Origin: Bacteroidales bacterium
GTDB lineage: Bacteria; Bacteroidota; Bacteroidia; Bacteroidales; UBA932
DNA: 56,902 bases
Assembly: GCA_015060325.1 (NCBI GenBank)
Contig: SUYQ01000018.1
Span: 1 to 56,902, forward strand
Direction: 5' to 3'
Below are positions 17,174 through 25,148 of the stretch, in pieces (position 1 is the first letter of the stretch; the number at the start of each line of letters is the position of its first letter). A program made the position numbers and the translations under genes. A model generated the notes under the pieces. That model was not told where the DNA came from. It searched no databases and was given only the letters and a program-made list of their open reading frames with translations.

Positions 17174-18091
17174 TTATTCAGGGAACAACTCAGATAATAT
17201 TTTTACGTCTAGCTTCAACAGACGCCTGAGCTGATGATTGGATGCATTATACTTAAAATGCAGTTCTTTTGCCAACTGTATCTTCTGTTCAGGCCGGAGC
17301 ATCGTGAGTCTGGATTCGGAAAACATTCCCTCTGAACATTTTACAGCAACTGAAAACAATTCATCATCAGTCAAGAACACGAGATCCTTCAATCTGGATG
17401 CAATCTGACTGAACGCTTCTGCATTTCGTGTCAAGGAATGAAAGTAACTTCGCGCATCACGGAACATCATCTCACCTATGTCTATACGGCAGAAGCTGGG
17501 TATATATGGTATTTCACCGACATATTTCAAACAACCTAACTTACTGACATCCCGGCACCGGGTAAGTTCTCTTTGCTTGCTTATACTAAATTCTTCAATA
17601 CTGCACACCGGAAGATGTTGCATCAGATCGTTGAAGTAGGCACACCCGCCACCCCAGGGATAGCTATAGGGTGTATAGTCGGGATTGGCTACAAAAGCAT
17701 TGCGATTCACATAGATTATTTCATTCCTGAGCGACTTCAAGTTATCAACAGGAAGTATGGAAGCCTGAAAGTTGCTCCAATCAATAACTTTATCAGTTGA
17801 TGAAAATATCCTCATCAGTCTTCGCTTAAATCTGGCAAAGAAGGCCAGACATGCATCTCGTTCTCCCGCCATTATAAAGTGAAGATGATTTTTCATAATC
17901 TCGAATGTAATGATCATCACATCCTCAGATACAGTTCTCTCTACAGCAACAGCTGTCATAACAGATATCATGTCATCCCTGGTACAGAAGATGTTTTCCA
18001 TCTTTGTCCCATCGGTATAAAGATGCCAGAAAGGACCATACTGATTGAAAGCCTGCTCGCATATAAGCTCTTTTTCAATAAATGTATTCAT
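17174..18091 (-). CDS. REP-associated tyrosine transposase (RAYT, Y1/HUH family)
   Basis: This 305-residue protein has the Y1 transposase fold: FWHLYTDGTKMENIF near the N-terminus, an HUH motif at H69-x-H71 (KNHLHFIMAG), and a YVNRN segment around Y127 that resembles the conserved region of RAYTs. A C-terminal extension (about 200-305) looks helical and may bind DNA. RAYTs are single-copy housekeeping-like relatives of IS200/IS605 transposases that nick and move palindromic REP sequences. Palindromic doublets flank this gene at 17083-17170 and 18481-18570, just outside the transposase and its partner ORF. It interrupts what would otherwise be an amylase-malQ neighbourhood. The family is confident; the catalytic Tyr assignment is tentative. 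Confidence 0.85.
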   Translation of the reverse strand: MNTFIEKELICEQAFNQYGPFWHLYTDGTKMENIFCTRDDMISVMTAVAVERTVSEDVMIITFEIMKNHLHFIMAGERDACLAFFARFKRRLMRIFSSTDKVIDWSNFQASILPVDNLKSLRNEIIYVNRNAFVANPDYTPYSYPWGGGCAYFNDLMQHLPVCSIEEFSISKQRELTRCRDVSKLGCLKYVGEIPYIPSFCRIDIGEMMFRDARSYFHSLTRNAEAFSQIASRLKDLVFLTDDELFSVAVKCSEGMFSESRLTMLRPEQKIQLAKELHFKYNASNHQLRRLLKLDVKILSELFPE

Positions 18092-18103
18092 CTCAGTCCT
18101 CCC

Positions 18104-18388
18104 TTAAATTATGTCGGTGGGAATGGCATAATGCCGTTGTTTTCTGAATGGCCTTATAAGACGTATCCGGGTCCGATTATCAACATGATGCTGTTTCCGG
18201 AACAAGTTGACAGCATCTTTGAGTGTCCAGCCGGAGGCTAACAAGGCAGCGCCATCTATTCTGCAATATACTGTGTACGCGTCATGGGGCATTCGAGTCT
18301 CAAAATCGATTGCCGGCACCAGTTTTACATGTAAATTGATAATTTTATCCATAATCACAATTTTACCACTCTCATCATACCTTGCCAT
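18104..18388 (-). CDS. Small protein of unknown function, partner ORF of the RAYT element
   Basis: I do not recognise this 94-residue ORF. It lies 12 bp upstream of the transposase on the same strand and within the same hairpin brackets, so it is probably cotranscribed. An internal ATG (MDKIINLHVKLVP, near residue 13) could be the true start. The sequence is basic with a predicted beta-alpha pattern (YCRIDGAALLASGWTLKDAVNLFRK), suggesting a small nucleic-acid-binding protein, but this is a guess. Its ending in MKK-free, Arg-rich segments (RTRIRLIRPFRKQRH) would suit RNA or DNA contact. Confidence 0.55.
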   Translation of the reverse strand: MARYDESGKIVIMDKIINLHVKLVPAIDFETRMPHDAYTVYCRIDGAALLASGWTLKDAVNLFRKQHHVDNRTRIRLIRPFRKQRHYAIPTDII

Positions 18389-18480
18389 TTGATCATGGAT
18401 GGCGAACCAGAACAGTTCAACAGTACCACAAATTTACATCTTTCCTTCAAACTCGCAATACCTCGCCGCACTAAACTTAC

Positions 18481-18570
18481 CTCCCGTCCATAAAAAGGGA
18501 CGAAAACGTGGACGGGAGGCACAAAATTAAAGCTCCCGTCCATGAAATCAGCCGAAATCATGGACGGGAG
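18481..18570. repeat. Paired REP-like hairpins, right flank of the RAYT element
   Basis: CTCCCGTCCA (18481-18490) pairs with 18509-18518; a 14-bp spacer (GCACAAAATTAAAG) follows; then CTCCCGTCCATGA (18533-18545) pairs with 18558-18570. Stems match the left doublet at 17083-17170 while the loops differ, as expected of sequences kept for their structure. Confidence 0.85.
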
Positions 18571-18580
18571 AGATACAGAA

Positions 18581-18617
18581 AGCCCCGGAAGTGCCAGCGA
18601 TGGAAACTTCCGGGGCT
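18581..18617 (-). terminator. Intrinsic terminator of malQ
   Basis: A perfect 12-bp stem (AGCCCCGGAAGT with ACTTCCGGGGCT) with a 13-nt loop lies 6 bp past the malQ stop; on the reverse strand it is followed by a short T-rich run. Confidence 0.75.
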
Positions 18618-18623
18618 GATATG

Positions 18624-21026
18624 TTATTTACGGCCGCTTGCTGCGATCATGCTGCTGAGGGTTTCGTTGAAATCCTTGGCTGCGGCGAGCTGCTCGACTG
18701 TCAGATGCATTCTGTAGCGCCAATAGTGACGTGAATTTGCAGGTACGTTGATGCGCTCATCGTTCGGATTGAGGCGGCGGAGTGCGCCATCCATAGAGAG
18801 CCAGTCCTGAAGAGGCAGGATGGTCAGCATAGCCGGCGACCACAGATGCTGGTCGAGGATCTGGCGGCAGATCCATGGCTCGCAGAAATATGGAGCCTCG
18901 CCATGGTTTCCGAGAATCATCTGCCAGAACTGGTCTGTAACCTGACGGTCTTCCTCCCACCATGCACGGATAGGGTTCATGTCATGGGTAGAAGTTGTAC
19001 ATACTGACAGGTACGGATAGTTTGCAGGATGTGCGAATGTCTCCTCAACCGACTTAGGCATACGCTGGATCTCGAGAGAAAGGATCCTGAGGTCTGACAT
19101 CACCTGAGGCACTGTAGCAGGGATCATTCCGAGGTCCTCACCACATGCGAGCATTCCTGTCGAATCAAGAAGTGCAGGAAGCTTCTGCATAGCCTTCTCC
19201 TTCCAGAACTCGTTGTTGCGACGATAGAAGAAGTCGTCATAGAGACGGTCGAAAGAACCGCGACGGTATGCATCAAGCCAGCCGTATGACTGTGTAGCCT
19301 TCGCACCGATCTTAGGATGATAGTGTCCTGTCTTACGCGGATCTTCAATGAACAGATCTGTATTCTTCACGTCAAAGCCCTGACCTTCAAGCTCATGTGC
19401 CGGATAAGGGAGCGCCGGGTTGAAATAACCGTTCAAGCCGCTCTTTGACCAGAGAGGAATCTCCCATATGCGGAAGAATCCGAGGATATGGTCGATACGG
19501 AACACGTCGAAGTACTCAGCCATCTTTGCGAAACGTGCCTTCCACCATGCGAATCCGTCTTCTGCCATCTTCTCCCAATTGTATGTAGGGAATCCCCAGT
19601 TCTGTCCGTCAGCAGAGAATGCATCAGGTGGTGCTCCGGCCTGCGAATCCATATGGAAGAGTTCAGGATGGATCCACGCATCAACGCTGGTACGGCTGAT
19701 TCCGATAGGAAGGTCACCCTTGAATACGACACCCTTCGAGTGGGCATACTTGCATACCTCTGTCATCTGAAGGTCAAGGTGGTACTGTACGAAGCACCAG
19801 AAGTCAACCTCGGCCTTGTGCTCCTCACAGAATGCGGCTACCTTCTTCTTGTTGTATGTCGCATAGCCGTGCCACTGGTTGAAATCAGGAGTGCCGAACT
19901 GGTCACGGAGAACACAGAAAGCGGCATATGGAAGAAGCCAGTCGGCATTCTTCTCCACGAAACTCTTGTATGCCGCCTTGGCAGAAAGCTTCTTGAATGT
20001 CTTGTCGAATGCCTTGTGGAGGAGATCAAGCTTTGCGTTGTTCACACGCTCGTAGTCAATCTGCTCAAGAGCGTTGAGTTCGGCCTGGAGGGCCTTATAT
20101 TCCTCATCCTCTGGCACTCCCACTGCAGGAAGGTGCAGGAACTGAGGGTGAAGTGCAAATGTCGAGTTAGGGTTGTACGGATATGAATCCTCCCATGTGT
20201 GAAGCATGGTGGTGTCGTTGATAGGAAGGAGCTGAAGAACGCTCTGTCCTGTTGCAGCCGCCCAGTCGACCATCTTCTTGAGGTCATAGAACTCACCTAC
20301 TCCGAAGTCATCTTCAGTGCGGAGAGAGAACACAGGAATAGCTGTACCCGCACCCTTCCAGTCACGTCCGCTGAACTTCACCTTGAGATCGGCCTCTACG
20401 ACAAGTTCATCATCCTCAGGAGCCGTTGCAAGCCATCTGTCATGTCCATCTTCCCACGCAACAGGAACAAGGGTATCCTTGTCTGCGATCAGAAGCTTGT
20501 ATGAGAACGGCTCGGTAACGTTGAGGGCAAGTGTCCACACAGGGAACTGAGCATCATCGAACGGCACGATCTTGCTCCAATCCTTGAGAGCCTTGCCGCT
20601 GCCGGCAAGCGCAAGCACTTCGTTAGGACGAAGTGCCGGAGCGGCAACCTTGAGGATCACGTTGGCACCCTTAGGGGCCTTCTTCACCTTGGACGCCTTG
20701 CGGCCGAAGATGGCATTTGTAAATGCAGAAGAGTAGAACGGAGCATCCTCAGGACGGTCATTCCATCTGTCATGGACCGTAAGCACCTTCGGTGCAACGC
20801 CTTCCGGAAGCACAAGAGAGTGCTTCTTCCACTCTGTACGGACGGTCTGTCCGTCACGCACCACCTCGTAGCCATATTCCGCAGCCTTCTCCGGATTGAA
20901 ACGGGCAATCTCGCCCTCCCAGAGTCCGTCCGCAACGTATGCGAGAGGATAGCGCCTGTCACTGAGACAAAGGACGACTTCCTCGCCCCAGTTTGTCCAG
21001 TATTCAATGCTGATACGTAAAGTCAT
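18624..21026 (-). CDS. malQ: 4-alpha-glucanotransferase, GH77, with N-terminal starch-binding domains (DPE2-like)
   Basis: This 800-residue cytoplasmic enzyme transfers maltodextrin chains between acceptors. Two CBM20-like domains occupy about residues 1-240; the GH77 barrel follows (FSLRTEDDFGVGEFYDL, NDTTMLHTWEDSYPYNPNS). Catalytic landmarks are FRIDHILGFFRIWEIP (nucleophile Asp), ACGEDLGMIP (acid/base Glu) and TSTHDMNPIRAWWEED (transition-state Asp). It is somewhat shorter than the roughly 890 residues usual for Bacteroides relatives. It suits the breakdown of maltooligosaccharides brought in by the SusCD/MFS system to the left. It lies 17 bp downstream of the OPA transporter, so the two are probably cotranscribed. 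A strong terminator follows. Confidence 0.94.
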   Translation of the reverse strand: MTLRISIEYWTNWGEEVVLCLSDRRYPLAYVADGLWEGEIARFNPEKAAEYGYEVVRDGQTVRTEWKKHSLVLPEGVAPKVLTVHDRWNDRPEDAPFYSSAFTNAIFGRKASKVKKAPKGANVILKVAAPALRPNEVLALAGSGKALKDWSKIVPFDDAQFPVWTLALNVTEPFSYKLLIADKDTLVPVAWEDGHDRWLATAPEDDELVVEADLKVKFSGRDWKGAGTAIPVFSLRTEDDFGVGEFYDLKKMVDWAAATGQSVLQLLPINDTTMLHTWEDSYPYNPNSTFALHPQFLHLPAVGVPEDEEYKALQAELNALEQIDYERVNNAKLDLLHKAFDKTFKKLSAKAAYKSFVEKNADWLLPYAAFCVLRDQFGTPDFNQWHGYATYNKKKVAAFCEEHKAEVDFWCFVQYHLDLQMTEVCKYAHSKGVVFKGDLPIGISRTSVDAWIHPELFHMDSQAGAPPDAFSADGQNWGFPTYNWEKMAEDGFAWWKARFAKMAEYFDVFRIDHILGFFRIWEIPLWSKSGLNGYFNPALPYPAHELEGQGFDVKNTDLFIEDPRKTGHYHPKIGAKATQSYGWLDAYRRGSFDRLYDDFFYRRNNEFWKEKAMQKLPALLDSTGMLACGEDLGMIPATVPQVMSDLRILSLEIQRMPKSVEETFAHPANYPYLSVCTTSTHDMNPIRAWWEEDRQVTDQFWQMILGNHGEAPYFCEPWICRQILDQHLWSPAMLTILPLQDWLSMDGALRRLNPNDERINVPANSRHYWRYRMHLTVEQLAAAKDFNETLSSMIAASGRK

Positions 21027-21043
21027 ATATCAAATGTTTTATG

Positions 21044-22444
21044 TTATTGTTGATCTATTCCTATCTTCATCTTCTTCCAGTTCATTATCGGCAGGACGAA
21101 GGCAATTATCGATGCCACTATCCAGAACCATGAAACAGGTCCGAAGTCATATGTCTTGTCTATAACCTTTCCTGCGGCATCCACGATCTCTGTCGTATTG
21201 TATTGGATCATGTATCCGCTGGTGATGTCCTGAAGTCCGGAAGCGATGTAACTTGATATTCCCACGACACCAAGCGCTGCACCTGTCGCCTTTCTAGGTA
21301 CTATATCGACAGCCATGAGTCCGGCCACCACACAGTAAAGCACACCCATCGAAAAACTGAACAAAGATACATAAAAGATGTTAAGTACAAAACCGCCTCC
21401 CACAAACAGAAACAGGGTCAGCGCAGTCGTACAGCAGATTCCAGCAAGCAAGGCCGGCTTTGCACGGTCTCCCTTGAAGACCTTGTCCGAAAGCCATCCT
21501 GCCAGAAGAGTTCCGACAATGCTGAATGCGACCGAGTATCCCAGTGCCTGGCTGGCCTGCCATTGGCTCAATCCGCGTGCTTCCTGCAGAAAGAGGATTC
21601 CCCAACTGTCAACCGCTTCCTTGGTGATATACAGGAATGCGCTGGAAAGTGCTATCACCCAGACCCCGGGATGTCTGAGTACCATCTTCTGAAGTTCCTT
21701 TGTCGGCTTCCTGTCAGTCTTGGTGAGAGGTTCTCCGGAGAGTTCCTGTACAGATGGAAGCCCCTTGCTCTCAGGTGTGTCTGATACCAGCAACAGAATC
21801 AATGTCGCACCTGTCACGCCTGCAATCGCAGCCACGATGAACCCATACTGCCACCCGAAATATCCTACGGCACCAAGTGCTATATATGAAAACGACTTAC
21901 CTATCGAGGGACTGGTACTGAAAATGCTGTAATAAGATCCACGCTTGGACAAAGGGAACCAACGGGAGAGGCTTATGACCCCGGGAGCCGAACCCATGGA
22001 CTGCACCATTCCGTTCATTCCCCAAAGTATGGCAAAGGCAAGGAATATCACCACCGTCGGTATCATGTTGTGGAAGAATCCGAGCGCTGCCAGCAGGAGG
22101 TTCAACACAGATGAGAAGAAAAGACCTGTCGCCATGAACCTGCGGATGTTGCAATAGTCCGCTATGAACCCGTTCAGGAACTTCCCGACCGCATAGACAA
22201 ACAGAAATGCCGCTCCTACAAGACCGAGCTGTCCTTCGGTAAGAACACCTTCGTCGATAAGCGGCTTTTTGAAAAGACTTATACATGTACGGCACACATA
22301 ATACAGGCTATATGCAATGGTAACTCCCCAGAAAGTCCTGTTTCTCAAAGACTTGTAGGTAGAGGTTACCTTATCTGCAGGGACCTTGTCCGCCGAGGGC
22401 TTGCTTTTTCTGTAAAATGTATATAGACTCATCCTTTCAAACAA
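21044..22444 (-). CDS. OPA-family MFS transporter (GlpT/UhpT-like organophosphate:phosphate antiporter)
   Basis: This 466-residue protein has 12 predicted spans and clear OPA features: SLYYVCRTCISLFKKPLIDEG in the first helix-loop and RWFPLSKRGSYYSIFSTSPSIG in the middle. Relatives exchange phosphate for glycerol-3-phosphate or hexose phosphates; the substrate cannot be told here. It is immediately upstream of malQ, so a sugar-phosphate role in alpha-glucan metabolism is plausible. The start could also be the ATG at 22432 (MSLYTFY), which begins closer to the conserved region. The MATE gene lies 52 bp upstream on the same strand. Confidence 0.88.
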   Translation of the reverse strand: MFERMSLYTFYRKSKPSADKVPADKVTSTYKSLRNRTFWGVTIAYSLYYVCRTCISLFKKPLIDEGVLTEGQLGLVGAAFLFVYAVGKFLNGFIADYCNIRRFMATGLFFSSVLNLLLAALGFFHNMIPTVVIFLAFAILWGMNGMVQSMGSAPGVISLSRWFPLSKRGSYYSIFSTSPSIGKSFSYIALGAVGYFGWQYGFIVAAIAGVTGATLILLLVSDTPESKGLPSVQELSGEPLTKTDRKPTKELQKMVLRHPGVWVIALSSAFLYITKEAVDSWGILFLQEARGLSQWQASQALGYSVAFSIVGTLLAGWLSDKVFKGDRAKPALLAGICCTTALTLFLFVGGGFVLNIFYVSLFSFSMGVLYCVVAGLMAVDIVPRKATGAALGVVGISSYIASGLQDITSGYMIQYNTTEIVDAAGKVIDKTYDFGPVSWFWIVASIIAFVLPIMNWKKMKIGIDQQ

Positions 22445-22496
22445 ATCACGTCAAAGACGTGCCAAACAGAGACAAAGTTATAAAACATCATAGAAT

Positions 22497-23873
22497 TCAC
22501 AAAATACGCAGGGTGCGATATTTTACAGAAAGATAGATCGTGCGGGCAAGAAGATGAGCAAAATAGGCGGCCATGAGGATATGCATGGCCACTCGCCCGT
22601 ATTCGGGCAGACCGTCTCCGAGGTGGTTGAGGGCAAGAATGCCGACGGTCCACACTGCCGCAAAGGCTACTACCGCCCAAAGCATCGAATTTCGCATCTG
22701 ACGCGATGCTGTTGCACCTATATAGATTCCGTCCCATGTAAAGGCTGCACACCCGACGATCGGCATGAGCAGCAGCCAGGGAAGGTATTCCCTGGAGGCC
22801 TCGACGACCACAGGATCTGAGGTCATGAGCCTGAGCATAGGCACTCCGGCCACATGATATATTACCATGAATATCAATGCTATGGACATGCTCCATATAA
22901 ATGTCCACTTGACAGTATGTCTGACCATAGGTCTGTCCTGCGCCCCTATATACCGTCCGACAAGGGCCTCGCCGGCATAGGCAAAGCCGTCCGTAAAGTA
23001 GGAGAATATCATCAGGAGCTTCATGAGGATGGAACTCACTGCCAGAAGGGTGTCCCCATAGCGGGCAGAGATGACTGTGAAGCCGATATAAATTGCAATG
23101 AAGCAGAGCGAACGGACAAACAGGTCGGCATTCATCTTCATGAAACGACCGGTCTGCTCGCCTTTGAACAGCCCGCGCAGTTCATGCGCGGGCATGGCGC
23201 TCAAGGTATTGCGCCTGTAACGCACCAGAAGGATGGTCAGGGAAACAATAAGACCTGAATACTGGGCCACAACCGTGCCCGCAGCTACCCCGCTGAAGCC
23301 CATGCCGTCGTAATGCCAGCCAGCTATGCTGACTCCAAGAGCAAGCACAAAGCTCATCAGCACGTTCATTCCGTTGACGGTAATGTCAGCAATCATGGCA
23401 CTCAGGCTGTCCTGCATACCGATGAACCAGCCTTTGAGGGCCATCAGGCCGAGGGTCGCCGGTGCCGCCCAGATGCGGATGAAGAAGTATCGGGATGCCA
23501 GATCACGCACCTGAGGAGTGCAGTCGACAAAGAGGAATGCCGCCTTTACGAATATCCATTGGATGGCAATCAGCAGCAAGGCGCAGGCAAGTGCGATTCC
23601 CAAGGCACGGGCGAGCACTCTCGTGCATTCGGCACGGTCGCCCCGGCCGTAGGCCTGGGCTGCAAGGCCGCCCGTGCCGATACGCAGGAAGCCGAAGTTC
23701 CAGTACAGCAGGTCGAAGAGCATCGAGCCAATGGCGATACCGCCTATCATCGTGGCCGCATCTGTATCCAGATGCCCGGCCACAGCGATATCGACCATGC
23801 CGACTATCGGCACGGTGATGTTGGCCAGAATGCTCGGCACAGCCAACTTCAATATGTCACGGTTTATACCCAT
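22497..23873 (-). CDS. MATE-family efflux transporter
   Basis: This 458-residue protein has 12 predicted membrane spans in two homologous halves and the MATE features of the DinF-like branch: LKLAVPSILANITVPIVGMVDIAVAGHLD at the N-terminus, and FGFLRIGTGGLAAQAYGRGD near residue 80-95. Members export cationic compounds or bile salts in exchange for H+ or Na+. It is downstream of rsgA on the same strand with a 113-bp gap holding a hairpin at 23915-23940, so it may have its own promoter. Confidence 0.9.
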   Translation of the reverse strand: MGINRDILKLAVPSILANITVPIVGMVDIAVAGHLDTDAATMIGGIAIGSMLFDLLYWNFGFLRIGTGGLAAQAYGRGDRAECTRVLARALGIALACALLLIAIQWIFVKAAFLFVDCTPQVRDLASRYFFIRIWAAPATLGLMALKGWFIGMQDSLSAMIADITVNGMNVLMSFVLALGVSIAGWHYDGMGFSGVAAGTVVAQYSGLIVSLTILLVRYRRNTLSAMPAHELRGLFKGEQTGRFMKMNADLFVRSLCFIAIYIGFTVISARYGDTLLAVSSILMKLLMIFSYFTDGFAYAGEALVGRYIGAQDRPMVRHTVKWTFIWSMSIALIFMVIYHVAGVPMLRLMTSDPVVVEASREYLPWLLLMPIVGCAAFTWDGIYIGATASRQMRNSMLWAVVAFAAVWTVGILALNHLGDGLPEYGRVAMHILMAAYFAHLLARTIYLSVKYRTLRIL

Positions 23874-23914
23874 GTGGCACCTAAGCGCTTAATACTCAAT
23901 CATTTAACCAACTA

Positions 23915-23940
23915 TGCGTGCTCCCCTCCGGCAGCACGCA
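23915..23940. repeat. GTGCTCCCC-type hairpin, dispersed family member
   Basis: TGCGTGCT pairs with AGCACGCA around a CCCCTCCGGC loop. The same core (GCGTGCTCCCC...GCACGC) occurs inside the structured repeats at 49002-49109 and 56563-56668. There is no U-run in the rsgA direction, so a simple terminator role is doubtful. Confidence 0.6.
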
Positions 23941-23986
23941 CCACCAAGTAACACGCTTATAATCAGCAAATTACCCTCCACCTATT

Positions 23987-25063
23987 TTATCGGTATTTTC
24001 CCTCTTCATCCAGCATGCCGAGGTATGAGGAATAACGGTCATAGCTGATCTCGCCTGCCTCGACAGCCTCCTTTACGGCACAGCCCGGCTCATGGGTGTG
24101 GGTACATGGAGCGAAACGGCAGTTCTCGGAAACCCTGAGCATTTCAGGGAAATAGAGTGCGATCTCTTCCTTCTTCAGGTCCACCAGGCCGAAGCCGCGG
24201 AGGCCTGGGGTGTCTACGATGAAGCCATATGGCAGAGATTCCTCGACAAGCTCGGAATGACAGGTGGACAGCTCGGAATGACATGATACAGTCTCCGGAT
24301 GACATGGGGCCAGCTCGGAATGAGAAGCTGCTGTCAGGGCGTACATTTCATAGAAAGTGGTGGTGTGCTTGCCCTGGAGATGGACATCCGAGATCTCCCC
24401 TACCCTAGGGTCGAGCGACGGATCAAGAGCCTTTATGAGCGATGACTTTCCGACTCCGGACACGCCGGAGAACAATGAAATATGCCCCCGGCATGCCTCT
24501 CTGAGTTCGTCAATACCCTCGCCGGTGAGAGCGGACACTTCGAGAATCGGATAGCCGGCACCTTCGTAAATCTCGTGGAAGGCCTCGAGCATCTCCGCAT
24601 GCGACTCACGATAAAGGTCAACCTTGTTCAGGACTATGGTCACTGGCACATTGTAGACCTCGCAGGTGACCAGAAGTCTGTCAAGGAAAGGCAGCTTTAT
24701 CTCAGGAAAATCTATAGTCGCGATGATGAAGGCGCGGTCCAGATTGGCCGCGATGATATGAGACTGGCGGGAAAGATTGGTGGACTTGCGGATGATATAG
24801 TTGCTGCGAGGCTCCACAGACGTGATCACCGCCGCATTCTCCGGCGTCACATGAGCGGTAATTTCCTGTTCTGAAACTCCTTCCGGCACCTCTGCCTCAA
24901 AATTCACCACATCGCCCACTGCCACAGGATTGGTAGCAGTGCTTCCCTTCAGCCTTATCTTTCCCCGGAGCACAGCCGGAAACATATCCCACTGCGGCAG
25001 ACGGGAAAGCAGATAATGACTTCCCGTATGCTTTACAACAGTCGCCTGTCCTTTTATGATCAT
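23987..25063 (-). CDS. rsgA: Ribosome small-subunit-dependent GTPase A, with a repeat-derived insertion
   Basis: I choose the ATG at 25063 (MIIKGQATVVKHTGSHY), which starts at the conserved OB-fold; longer forms would read through the promoter. The 358-residue GTPase matures the 30S subunit. Visible parts: OB domain (1-85), circularly permuted G domain with NKVDL (G4), GVSGVGKSSLI (P-loop), HTTT (G2) and DTPG (G3), and a C-terminal zinc site (CRFAPCTHTHEPGC). Between G2 and G3, residues about 243-275, it has an extra segment of four HSEL/HPET-type repeats encoded by a palindromic repeat (24232-24335). The frame is kept through it. Divergent from the polyprenyl synthase with overlapping promoters. 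Confidence 0.93.
   Translation of the reverse strand: MIIKGQATVVKHTGSHYLLSRLPQWDMFPAVLRGKIRLKGSTATNPVAVGDVVNFEAEVPEGVSEQEITAHVTPENAAVITSVEPRSNYIIRKSTNLSRQSHIIAANLDRAFIIATIDFPEIKLPFLDRLLVTCEVYNVPVTIVLNKVDLYRESHAEMLEAFHEIYEGAGYPILEVSALTGEGIDELREACRGHISLFSGVSGVGKSSLIKALDPSLDPRVGEISDVHLQGKHTTTFYEMYALTAASHSELAPCHPETVSCHSELSTCHSELVEESLPYGFIVDTPGLRGFGLVDLKKEEIALYFPEMLRVSENCRFAPCTHTHEPGCAVKEAVEAGEISYDRYSSYLGMLDEEGKYR
24232..24335 (-). repeat. Palindromic-repeat insertion inside rsgA
   Basis: Four degenerate units of the type (C)TCGGAATGACA lie in frame within the rsgA G domain, beginning with the AGATTCCTCG terminus seen in the window's dispersed repeat family. Normal RsgA proteins have only a few residues between G2 and G3, so this looks like a tolerated insertion. 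Confidence 0.75.
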
Positions 25064-25091
25064 AAATATTGCCGTCCTTTGATATTCGATG

Positions 25092-25099
25092 CAAAGATA
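25092..25099 (-). promoter_or_regulatory. Candidate rsgA promoter (-7 box)
   Basis: TATCTTTG on the reverse strand is a perfect TAnnTTTG element, 28 bp upstream of the chosen rsgA start. It supports that start over longer ones. Confidence 0.55.
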
Positions 25100-25120
25100 A
25101 AGAATTTCCGTTTTTATCAT

Positions 25121-25128
25121 TACCTTTG
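25121..25128 (+). promoter_or_regulatory. Candidate promoter of the polyprenyl synthase (-7 box)
   Basis: TACCTTTG is a perfect TAnnTTTG element 20 bp upstream of the ATG at 25149. No clear -33 element is seen. It supports the 25149 start, since an upstream ATG at 25128 would lie within the box. Confidence 0.55.
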
Positions 25129-25148
25129 TGGGATATAGACGCAAAATT

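Noticed and set aside
23874..23986. Hairpin at 23915-23940 as an rsgA terminator
   Set aside because: No U-rich run follows on the rsgA strand, and the same hairpin core occurs at two other places, so I list it as a repeat.
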